From Sediminibacterium sp. UBA657 (GTDB lineage: Bacteria; Bacteroidota; Bacteroidia; Chitinophagales; Chitinophagaceae): DNA of 64,000 nt. The stretch spans positions 41,376-105,375 of the forward strand of contig DBOB01000030.1 of the NCBI GenBank assembly GCA_002299885.1, written 5' to 3'. This document shows positions 1-7,350 of this stretch, one piece after another. Position 1 is the first letter of the stretch; every line of letters starts with the position of its first letter. The notes under the pieces are model-generated. The model was not told the DNA's origin, made no database searches, and was given only the letters and a program-made list of their open reading frames with translations. The translations under genes and the position numbers were made by a program.

Positions 1-135
1 GGAGGCAGTCAGTAATAAAATTTGTAACAATAAAAAGCATCGAACGATCATCTGTTAGTATTTAAGGGGTACATTGGTAAAACGTAAAATAGACATAAAA
101 TATTGTGTTTGAAGCCAAAACACTAATTTTTAAAT

Positions 136-143
136 TAACTTTG
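136..143 (+). promoter_or_regulatory. -7 promoter element of serA
   Basis: The octamer TAACTTTG matches the Bacteroidota -7 consensus TAnnTTTG. It ends only four bases before the serA ATG, so transcription would start at or next to the start codon. A TTTG at 108-111 is a possible -33 element, but its 24-base spacer is longer than the 20 bases seen elsewhere in this window. Confidence 0.5.
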
Positions 144-147
144 TGAT

Positions 148-1386
148 ATGAGCAAAATTGACCTTACTAGCTTCCCTAAAGATAAAATTAAAGTACTGTT
201 TTTGGAAAACATCAGTGATAAAGCAGTTCAATACTTTAAACAACAAGGTTATGCGGATGTAAAGAAAATTGCTGGGTCTTTAAGTGAGGAAGAATTGATT
301 AAAGTGATTAAAGACGTTCATATTTTAGGTATTCGTTCTAAAACATTTATTTCTAAAAAGGTCTTGGATAGTGCAAAGAAACTTCAAGCAATTGGTTGCT
401 TTTGTATTGGTGTGAACCAAGTGGATTTAAAAGCATGTAAACAAAAAGGTATTGCAGTTTACAATGCCCCTTATAGTAACACAAGAAGTGTTGCCGAACT
501 GGCCATTGGTGCTTCCATATTATTAATTAGAAGAATTTTAGATAAAAATAATGCTGCACATAAAGGCATTTGGAATAAAGATGCTAAAGGAAGTTTTGAA
601 TTAAGAGGTAAAACATTGGGCATCATTGGTTATGGCAATATCGGTACCCAATTAAGTGTGATGGCAGAAGCCATGGGGATGCGGGTTCAATTTTTTGATA
701 TTGAAACAAAATTGCCTTTGGGTAATGCACAAGTAAAAAAATCGATCAAAGAAATTGTAAGTAGTTCTGATATTATTTCATTGCATGTACCAGAAACGAA
801 TCAAACTAAAAATTTGATCAATAAATCGGTTTTAAAGCAATTTAAAGCTGGTTCAATTTTAGTGAATTATGCTAGGGGAGAAGTGGTGGACTTAGAAGCT
901 TTAGCAGAAGCGATTAAAGAAAAACATATTGCTGGTGCTGCCATTGATGTATTTCCAGTAGAGCCAGAAAAAAATGGAGATGCATTTAGTACACCCTTAC
1001 AAGGTTTATCTAATGTCTTACTAACGCCACATATTGGAGGATCTACAGAAGAAGCTCAGGAAAATATTGGCGAAGATGTAAGTATTAAATTATACCAATA
1101 TTTAGAGAGAGGCGTATCCAATGGTTCACATACCATCCCATCATTGAGCCTGCCTCCTGTAGATGGTGCGCATCGAATTTTACATATACATAAAAATGTG
1201 CCAGGCGTATTAGGTGCCATCAATACTTTATTGTCTAAAAATAAAATCAATATTGTAGGACAATACTTAAAAACAAATGATGAAATTGGTTATGTTGTTT
1301 TAGATGTGGATAGTAAATTATCCAAACAAGCCATGACACTTTTAAAAGAAGTGAAAGAAACGATCAGGGTTAGGATGCTGTATTAA
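148..1386 (+). CDS. serA: D-3-phosphoglycerate dehydrogenase
   Basis: This enzyme oxidises 3-phosphoglycerate to 3-phosphohydroxypyruvate with NAD, the first step of serine synthesis in the cytoplasm. The 412-aa protein has the D-2-hydroxyacid dehydrogenase layout. The Rossmann motif GYGNIG lies at 161-166, and the expected catalytic trio is present as Arg243 (in NYARGE), Glu272 (in PVEPE) and His295 (in TPHIGG). A C-terminal ACT domain (about 341-412) suggests allosteric feedback by serine, as in the E. coli-type enzyme. The ATG lies four bases after a -7 promoter element. The 3' end overlaps the convergent cutC by 17 bases. No other ser genes are nearby. Confidence 0.95.
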   Translation: MSKIDLTSFPKDKIKVLFLENISDKAVQYFKQQGYADVKKIAGSLSEEELIKVIKDVHILGIRSKTFISKKVLDSAKKLQAIGCFCIGVNQVDLKACKQKGIAVYNAPYSNTRSVAELAIGASILLIRRILDKNNAAHKGIWNKDAKGSFELRGKTLGIIGYGNIGTQLSVMAEAMGMRVQFFDIETKLPLGNAQVKKSIKEIVSSSDIISLHVPETNQTKNLINKSVLKQFKAGSILVNYARGEVVDLEALAEAIKEKHIAGAAIDVFPVEPEKNGDAFSTPLQGLSNVLLTPHIGGSTEEAQENIGEDVSIKLYQYLERGVSNGSHTIPSLSLPPVDGAHRILHIHKNVPGVLGAINTLLSKNKINIVGQYLKTNDEIGYVVLDVDSKLSKQAMTLLKEVKETIRVRMLY

Positions 1387-2101
1387 TAGCAGCTATCATT
1401 GCTTTAATTTCATCTACATCCACATCAAAATATTGCATACTTTCTTGCATGCTTGGTTGATTGAATCCCATTTTTGAAGCCATTGCTTTTCTTGCAGAAC
1501 TATGCATTTCCTTTGCACCAGTCTGAGTGACAATTGTTGCAATATTATCTGCTCTAACTCCACTTCCTGGTAAAATAATAATTCGATCCTTTGCTTTTTC
1601 AATCAATTGATGAATTATTGGAATGGCGTTGCCTACATTTGGTACTTGTCCACTTGTTAAAATGCGCTTGCAACCAATATCAATTAATTGTTCTAATGCC
1701 AAGAATGGATCAATACATCTGTCAAATGCTCTGTGAAAACTTATTTCCATTTGTCCAGCAGCTTGAATTAAAGCACTTGTTCTTTTAATGTCTATAGTTC
1801 CATCTTCATTTAATAATCCAATGACTGCACCTTTAAAACCTAATTGCTGACAAGCCATCAAGTCGTTTTGCATTACTTGAAATTCTCTGTCTGTATATAA
1901 AAAGTCTCCACCCCTAGGTCGAATAATAGGGAAGACAGTTTGCTTGGTTAATTGAGACATCAATAACAAACTCCCATAAGATGGTGTAGTGCCTCCTTCC
2001 ATTGGATTCTCACAAAATTCAATTCTATCCGCACCAGCAGCTAAAGCATTTAAAGCAGCTTCTATATTAAAGGCAGCAATTTCAAGTAAAACTTTTGACA
2101 T
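1370..2101 (-). CDS. cutC: CutC family protein
   Basis: The 243-aa cytoplasmic TIM-barrel protein belongs to the CutC family, historically linked to copper homeostasis. The biochemical role in bacteria is unsettled. Family signatures visible are the N-terminal LEIAAFNIEAALNA, RIEFCENPMEGGTTPSYG near residue 30, the segment IRPRGGDF, and GSGVRADNI in the C-terminal half. Length is normal for the family. It lies 74 bases downstream of the glycosylasparaginase gene on the same strand and could be cotranscribed with it. Its end overlaps serA tail-to-tail. No copper-sensing site is visible upstream. Confidence 0.85.
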   Translation of the reverse strand: MSKVLLEIAAFNIEAALNALAAGADRIEFCENPMEGGTTPSYGSLLLMSQLTKQTVFPIIRPRGGDFLYTDREFQVMQNDLMACQQLGFKGAVIGLLNEDGTIDIKRTSALIQAAGQMEISFHRAFDRCIDPFLALEQLIDIGCKRILTSGQVPNVGNAIPIIHQLIEKAKDRIIILPGSGVRADNIATIVTQTGAKEMHSSARKAMASKMGFNQPSMQESMQYFDVDVDEIKAMIAAINTAS

Positions 2102-2175
2102 CTTTATTTTTTATCCATGTTATTAATCAAATCAAATTTTATAATTTGAAGAAGGAATTGAGTTCAAATTAAGCT

Positions 2176-3207
2176 TTAAATTAAATATGCTGCATCATTT
2201 AATTTGTTGCCTTCGTTGTTATACACAGAAAAATTAAATCCTTTTTGTAAAGCATAAGCTCCAACTTTCCCTTTTTTATTGATAGCAACAAAGCAAACTT
2301 GAATGTCTTTTGCTTTTTCTTTTTTGATACGATTAATTTTTTCAACAACAAGTTTACATGCTTCTTCTGGGCTTTTTCCCTGACGCATCCATTCCACCAC
2401 CGCGCTTGCTCCTGCCACTCTAATCACATCTTCTCCCTGACCAGTAGCCACCACTGCACCCACTTCATTGTCTACATATAAACCCGCACCAATGATAGGA
2501 GAGTCACCCACACGGCCGCGCATTTTAAATCCAGCACCACTTGTGGTACAGCTACCACTCAGATTCCCAAATTGATCCATTGCAATCATACCAATGGTGT
2601 CATGGTTCCACTGACCATCGGATAATTTTTTTGGTGCATCGAATGCAGGATCATTATAAAAAACAGATTGATTTTTCTCTACATTGATGGTGAGTTGATA
2701 ATTAGATGTTTTCAACCATGACTCATAATTCTTTTTTGCCTGTTCAGATAAGTCAGCAGATTCTAAAGTAAATCCATTGGCCAAAGCAAATGCTTGTGCA
2801 CCTGCGCCAACTAAAAATACATGTGGTGATTTTTCCATTACTTTTCTAGCCACTGAAATAGGATGTTTGATGCGCTCTAAAAATGCAACAGATCCACAAT
2901 TAAATTCATGATCCATAATGGATGCATCTAATGTAACAATACCATCTCTATCTGGGTTAGCACCTAATCCAACACAACAATTAAGTTCATTTTCAGTGAC
3001 CATCACGCCTTGTTCAACTGCATCCAAAGCTTTTCCTCCATTTTTTAAAACGTCCCAAGCTGCAAGATTCGCTCTTAATCCTGCATCCCATGTGGATGCA
3101 ACAATTGGTTGGATATTGTTAGATGAATTACTTGATTGGATAAAATTGGGGATGGAAAAACTAGTGATCCCTAATCCACTTAAATTGATAAATTTTCTTC
3201 TGTCCAT
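2176..3207 (-). CDS. N4-(beta-N-acetylglucosaminyl)-L-asparaginase (glycosylasparaginase)
   Basis: This Ntn-hydrolase cleaves the bond between GlcNAc and asparagine left after degradation of N-glycoproteins. The self-processing site is the Asp-Thr pair in NHDTIGMIA. Thr204 (ATG numbering) becomes the new N-terminus and nucleophile. Downstream GSCTTSGAGFKMRGRVGDSP and GAGLYVDNEVGA are strongly family-specific. I chose the ATG at 3207, which puts the twin-arginine leader MDRRKFINLSG at the very N-terminus; a GTG nine codons upstream is the alternative. The Tat leader predicts folded export to the periplasm. Neighbours are a sugar kinase and a GH109-type glycosidase, consistent with glycan salvage. 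Confidence 0.9.
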   Translation of the reverse strand: MDRRKFINLSGLGITSFSIPNFIQSSNSSNNIQPIVASTWDAGLRANLAAWDVLKNGGKALDAVEQGVMVTENELNCCVGLGANPDRDGIVTLDASIMDHEFNCGSVAFLERIKHPISVARKVMEKSPHVFLVGAGAQAFALANGFTLESADLSEQAKKNYESWLKTSNYQLTINVEKNQSVFYNDPAFDAPKKLSDGQWNHDTIGMIAMDQFGNLSGSCTTSGAGFKMRGRVGDSPIIGAGLYVDNEVGAVVATGQGEDVIRVAGASAVVEWMRQGKSPEEACKLVVEKINRIKKEKAKDIQVCFVAINKKGKVGAYALQKGFNFSVYNNEGNKLNDAAYLI

Positions 3208-3256
3208 GGTGATACTGCTATTATTATTCAGCACTTAAAGATAGTCAGTAAGCGGT

Positions 3257-3264
3257 TAATTTTG
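3257..3264 (+). promoter_or_regulatory. -7 element upstream of the sugar kinase
   Basis: TAATTTTG matches TAnnTTTG and ends 16 bases before the ATG of the kinase at 3281. It sits in the 73-base gap between that gene and the divergent glycosylasparaginase. No TTTG lies at the 20-base spacing. Confidence 0.45.
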
Positions 3265-3280
3265 TACATTTATCAAGATT

Positions 3281-4288
3281 ATGATGCAATCAATATTGGA
3301 ACAATATGGATGGGAAAATGCGACTGCAATTCCATTAAGTCAAGGTTTAATCAACCAAACTTTTGATGTACATACTGCGCAAGGCAATTTTATTCTACAA
3401 AGTATCAATACCCAAGTTTTCAAAGATCCATTTGCCATTGATCACAATATCAAAGCGATTAGTCAGTATTACAATTCAAATAGACCAGATCAACTTTTTA
3501 CACATTTGGTACCAACTTTAAAAGGGGAGACCTTGATAGCGTGGGAAGGGAAGAGGTACCGTGCATTTAAAAAAATAGACGGCATTGCATTAGATGTTTT
3601 AACTACTGCAGCAGAAGCCAAAGAAGCTGCGCAACAATTTGGACAATTCACTGCTAGTTTAACTGAATTTCCAATAGGGGAGTTAAAGGTCACTATTCCT
3701 CAATTTCATGACCTAGAATTAAGGTACCATCAATTTGAGCAGGCTTTGATTCATGGAGATTCAAAAAGAATTGATACCGCTAAAGATGCAATCCTGTTTT
3801 TAAAATCACATCAATCTTATGTAAAAAAATGGATCCATTTTACAACAAATCAAGAAGCCCATTTAAGGGTTACACACCATGATACAAAAATTAGCAATGT
3901 CTTATTTAAGGACGAAAATGCAATTTGTGTCATCGACCTGGATACAACCATGCCGGGTTATTTTATTAGTGATGTAGGTGATATGTGTAGAACCTATCTC
4001 TGCACTGTGAATGAAACATGTCTGGATTTAAATCAGATCAAGGTTATCCCAGAAAGATGGACTGCGATTCAAAATGGATACTCAGAAGCGATGGGGGAGT
4101 TCTTGACAAATTTTGAGAAAGACCATTTTGCATTTTCTGGCCAATCTATTATCTATATGCAAGCCCTAAGATTCTTAACCGACTACCTGCAATTAGACCA
4201 ATATTATAAAGTAGAAAGACCAAGTCAAAACTTAGACCGCACCTTAAATCAGAACCAATTATTAATTGAATTCAATCATTTAATTTAA
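3281..4288 (+). CDS. APH-fold sugar kinase, N-acetylhexosamine 1-kinase-like
   Basis: The 335-aa protein has the aminoglycoside-phosphotransferase/choline-kinase fold. The catalytic loop THHDTKISNVLF (around residue 205) supplies the Asp and Asn, and VIDLDTTMPG supplies the metal-binding Asp. These closely resemble NahK, which phosphorylates GlcNAc or GalNAc at C1. The N-terminal GLINQTFDV resembles the glycine-rich loop of this family. The substrate assignment is inference, helped by the flanking glycosylasparaginase and GH109-type genes, both of which would release N-acetylhexosamines. Other APH-family substrates such as homoserine or choline cannot be excluded. The stop lies 11 bases from the convergent GH109-like gene. 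Confidence 0.65.
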   Translation: MMQSILEQYGWENATAIPLSQGLINQTFDVHTAQGNFILQSINTQVFKDPFAIDHNIKAISQYYNSNRPDQLFTHLVPTLKGETLIAWEGKRYRAFKKIDGIALDVLTTAAEAKEAAQQFGQFTASLTEFPIGELKVTIPQFHDLELRYHQFEQALIHGDSKRIDTAKDAILFLKSHQSYVKKWIHFTTNQEAHLRVTHHDTKISNVLFKDENAICVIDLDTTMPGYFISDVGDMCRTYLCTVNETCLDLNQIKVIPERWTAIQNGYSEAMGEFLTNFEKDHFAFSGQSIIYMQALRFLTDYLQLDQYYKVERPSQNLDRTLNQNQLLIEFNHLI

Positions 4289-4299
4289 TACTGGTCATC

Positions 4300-5691
4300 T
4301 TAAAACTGATCATCCATCGCAAAGTCAGGCTTTCTATTTTTCCATTTACCTCTGGTGAAATCTGGTATTTCTTGTACTTGACCATTTTCTGCAATTGATT
4401 TCTCTGATAACGGGGTAATTGCATACCAAGTGGCTAAATCATATACATCCATCGGGAACGGCACGGCTCTCTTAATACACTCTAAAAAGGCATTGATTAC
4501 AAAAAAGTCCATACCTCCATGTCCAGCACCAGTTGCATCCGCTTCAAAACGCTTCCATAATGGATGGTCATGCTGCTTTAAATAGGCTTCTGGGTTTTCC
4601 CATTGGTGTGCTTTAGGAGAAAGTCCTTCTATATATATATGTCCCGCTGAAAATTGACCTGCATGGAAATCCTGCCAAAGACCTTGGGTACCTTGAACCC
4701 TGAAGCCAAGATTATATGGACGGGGAGAATTGGTGTCATGCGTAAGCAAGATAGTCTCTCCATTAAATGTCTGAATACTCGTTGTGACGATGTCGCCTAA
4801 TTTAAAATTTAATTTCGCATTAGGGTGATTTTCACCACCTTGTGGATGGTTAACTATATATTTATGTAAACCTCTTGCCTTAGTCGCAACAGAAGATAGT
4901 CTTGTCAATAGGTTGCCTCTATTAATATCGGTCATCATAGCTACAGGTCCTAGTCCATGGGTTGGATACAATTCTCCATTCCTATATAAGGAGTGGTTTG
5001 TCCTCCATTTTGCCTCACTATATCCTTTTTCACCAAATTCAACCCCAGAATTATAGGCAGTTACACCATTATTGAACTTTACACCTCTTAAATCGTGCTC
5101 ATAACCACCTTGTAAGTGTATTAATTCCCCAAACATGCCTTTTCTAACCATATTATAGACCGCCAATACATCCCTTCGATAACATACATTCTCTAGACAC
5201 ATCACTGGTATATTGTACTTTTCACTCGCATTCACCACATCCCAGCATTCCTTTATATTGATAGCACCACAAACCTCTACACCTGGAATAATGCCATTTT
5301 TTATGGCTTCTATGGCTTGAGGAATATGCCATTCCCAAGGAGATGCAATGATCACGGCATCAATATCAGTTCTTTTAAGTAGGTTTTTATAGTCTTCCTT
5401 ACCATTTTTATATTCGATAGCTGCTGTTTTACCAGCCTTTTTAAGGATGTTTTGAGCATCCGCCAACATCTTTTCATCCGGATCAGCAAATGCAACAACC
5501 ACCACATCTGGACGCTGCACCAATAATTCAACATGGCTTTGGCCTCTAAATCCAGTTCCAATCACACCAATTTTAATGATATCTTTTTTAGCATTTGATT
5601 GTGCTTTTATAAACTGTGGACTTAAACTTAAAGCGATAGATGCTAAGCCTGCGTCTTGAACAAATTTTCTTCTAGAAGGATGTAATGGCAT
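4300..5691 (-). CDS. Gfo/Idh/MocA-fold glycosidase, GH109-type (alpha-N-acetylgalactosaminidase-like), Tat-exported
   Basis: GH109 enzymes keep a bound NAD and hydrolyse terminal alpha-GalNAc by a transient oxidation. The 463-aa protein has a twin-arginine leader (PSRRKFVQDAG), a Rossmann motif VIGTGFRG (about 43-50), the GVEVCGA segment matching the family's EVPA loop, and CLENVCYRRDVLAV. It also has YPTHGLGP, whose Tyr and His correspond to the proposed catalytic residues. Length fits the characterised flavobacterial enzymes. The first ATG is at 5691; the open frame continues to a TTG at 5709. Other exported oxidoreductases of this superfamily act on different sugars, so the exact substrate is open. 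Confidence 0.78.
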   Translation of the reverse strand: MPLHPSRRKFVQDAGLASIALSLSPQFIKAQSNAKKDIIKIGVIGTGFRGQSHVELLVQRPDVVVVAFADPDEKMLADAQNILKKAGKTAAIEYKNGKEDYKNLLKRTDIDAVIIASPWEWHIPQAIEAIKNGIIPGVEVCGAINIKECWDVVNASEKYNIPVMCLENVCYRRDVLAVYNMVRKGMFGELIHLQGGYEHDLRGVKFNNGVTAYNSGVEFGEKGYSEAKWRTNHSLYRNGELYPTHGLGPVAMMTDINRGNLLTRLSSVATKARGLHKYIVNHPQGGENHPNAKLNFKLGDIVTTSIQTFNGETILLTHDTNSPRPYNLGFRVQGTQGLWQDFHAGQFSAGHIYIEGLSPKAHQWENPEAYLKQHDHPLWKRFEADATGAGHGGMDFFVINAFLECIKRAVPFPMDVYDLATWYAITPLSEKSIAENGQVQEIPDFTRGKWKNRKPDFAMDDQF

Positions 5692-5883
5692 AGTAGATGT
5701 TTTAGTCAATCAAATGATCAATCAAATCATAAGTCTAAGATTAGTCTAATGATTATCCTACAAAATACAACCTATTTTCAATACAACAAACAGTCAACAG
5801 ATCGAATTAAACCTATATAATTGCTTATAATTAACATTATGTTAAATAGTATATTCAAGATAATACCCTGTTGATTAACCAAT

Positions 5884-5913
5884 AAAAAAGCCCTCCCATG
5901 TGGGAAGGCTTTT
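5884..5913 (-). terminator. Rho-independent terminator, bidirectional
   Basis: The hairpin AAGCC-c-TCCC, loop ATGT, GGGA-a-GGCTT is flanked by A-runs on the left and T-runs on the right. It lies 40 bases beyond the end of the minus-strand TPR gene, in the 261-base gap to the GH109-like gene. The rest of this gap is AT-rich and shows no gene. Confidence 0.75.
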
Positions 5914-5952
5914 ATTGAATTATTTTATTTGGATTTACCCAATTGTATATTT

Positions 5953-7317
5953 CTATTGGTATTTATCGTGCAGCAAATCATACTTGGTGAATTTTGCATC
6001 TAACTCATCATACAACTTTTGGTTGGCTCTGTTTTTATCTCTTTTAGAAGCATACAAAGTTGCTAAGAAATCTACCGATCTAGCTGCTACATTCCTTTCC
6101 TGTTTAGTTAATACTGGTTTATCCTTTACAATATTGAAAGCGTTTTCGATCCACTCAATGGCTTGGTCCACTTTTGCTTTCATTGGTGCATCCAATGCTA
6201 GGTTCAATTTTTTGATTGAATCCTGTTGTGCTTTGAATTTAGCATCAAATGCCAATTTCTTCTTAGGATCTTTAGGCGCTACTGGTTTATTAGCATTTAA
6301 TTGCTGTAAAGCCCTGATATTGTTTCCAACCTGGTCGTCTAAAACAGTGTATTGATTATAGTAGCTAATACCCACGTTAAATGCAGCTGCATAGTTTTGA
6401 GTATTCAATTTGTAAGCTCTCATATAAGCATCAGCTGCTTTGTCTAGGTAAAAATTTGCCTTTTCGTCTGACAATCCATCTACGTTTCTAGAAGCCATAA
6501 ACATGTCACCATACATTTGACATTCTGTTTCATTGATATTATTTGCAGCAACTTGAGCTTCATAATTTGCTACTTTTTCCTCTGCTGAATAATTTTTGTC
6601 AATATAATCTGCTCTAAATTCAAACCATTTTTCTTCTGGATAGTTCTTCTCAGAAATAGTATAATATTGTTCAAATAATGCTTTGTCCTTCTTCTCTGCT
6701 GCCTTAATCAATACAAATTTATACATGTCCAACAGCTCAGGCGTTTTCATGTTCGCATTAATCATTCTAGTATAATACTTAATGGTAAGGTCATCATTAC
6801 CAGCATTTTGATTCGCATAACCAGCATACATTAAAGTAGTCGTGTCAAATGGTTGCTTATTTGTAGACCATCCTTTTGAAAAGATGATATCACTCAAAAC
6901 CACTCCTCTATCAAAATTTTCAGCTGCTTCCTTCCATTTTTTTTCTCCGAAAGTTGCTACGCCATCCTTAAAACTTTTGATATACACTTCAAAAAATGGC
7001 TCTTGACCACTTTTAATAGCTATAGTGAATTCAGGATCAGCTTTTATATAGTCGAATAAACTCTTTAATAATTTATCGAAAGCATCTGGATATTTACCAG
7101 CTGGATCCTTAGATAAACCTGCATAAATTTTTGATTTCCAGTAATACCCTTCTGCAGTTGTTTCTATACTTGGTTTTTTAGCAACCGCTTTTTCATATTC
7201 TGTCTTGGCAACCTCAAAATTATTTAATAATAAGCCCGTCTCTACTTTTTTAAAGTCTTGAGCGAAAGCTGTTTGCATCAATGTCATCAAAAACATTGCA
7301 CCAATCCATTTTTTCAT
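5953..7317 (-). CDS. Secreted tetratricopeptide-repeat protein
   Basis: The 454-aa protein starts with a signal peptide (MKKWIGAMFLMTLMQTAFAQ, cleavage after AQ) and is otherwise helical and rich in Lys, Ala, Tyr and Asn. TPR-like pairs are recognisable, for example NNFEVAKTEYEKAVAKKP near the mature N-terminus, and DKAADAYMRAYKLN and AAAFNVGISYYNQ around 300-325. These suggest a periplasmic or outer-membrane-associated scaffold. No catalytic motif is visible. It lies 33 bases downstream of gyrA on the same strand and is probably cotranscribed with it. A terminator follows its end. Its molecular role is unknown. Confidence 0.75.
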   Translation of the reverse strand: MKKWIGAMFLMTLMQTAFAQDFKKVETGLLLNNFEVAKTEYEKAVAKKPSIETTAEGYYWKSKIYAGLSKDPAGKYPDAFDKLLKSLFDYIKADPEFTIAIKSGQEPFFEVYIKSFKDGVATFGEKKWKEAAENFDRGVVLSDIIFSKGWSTNKQPFDTTTLMYAGYANQNAGNDDLTIKYYTRMINANMKTPELLDMYKFVLIKAAEKKDKALFEQYYTISEKNYPEEKWFEFRADYIDKNYSAEEKVANYEAQVAANNINETECQMYGDMFMASRNVDGLSDEKANFYLDKAADAYMRAYKLNTQNYAAAFNVGISYYNQYTVLDDQVGNNIRALQQLNANKPVAPKDPKKKLAFDAKFKAQQDSIKKLNLALDAPMKAKVDQAIEWIENAFNIVKDKPVLTKQERNVAARSVDFLATLYASKRDKNRANQKLYDELDAKFTKYDLLHDKYQ

Positions 7318-7350
7318 AATGATTATTTTAATGTACTAAAGTTATAAAAT

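Noticed and set aside
1..15. Possible last codons of an upstream plus-strand gene ending in TAA
   Set aside because: Fifteen bases are too few to tell a coding tail from chance; the rest of 1-135 shows no gene.
2102..2175. CAAATT-TTAT-AATTTG hairpin between the glycosylasparaginase and cutC genes as a terminator
   Set aside because: The stem is purely A/T and has no clear T-run, so it is too weak to call.
2918..3238. 106-aa plus-strand open frame opposite the glycosylasparaginase gene
   Set aside because: It is wholly antisense to a well-supported gene and shows no domain of its own; other long antisense frames over gyrA, dnaE, secDF and groEL were rejected for the same reason.
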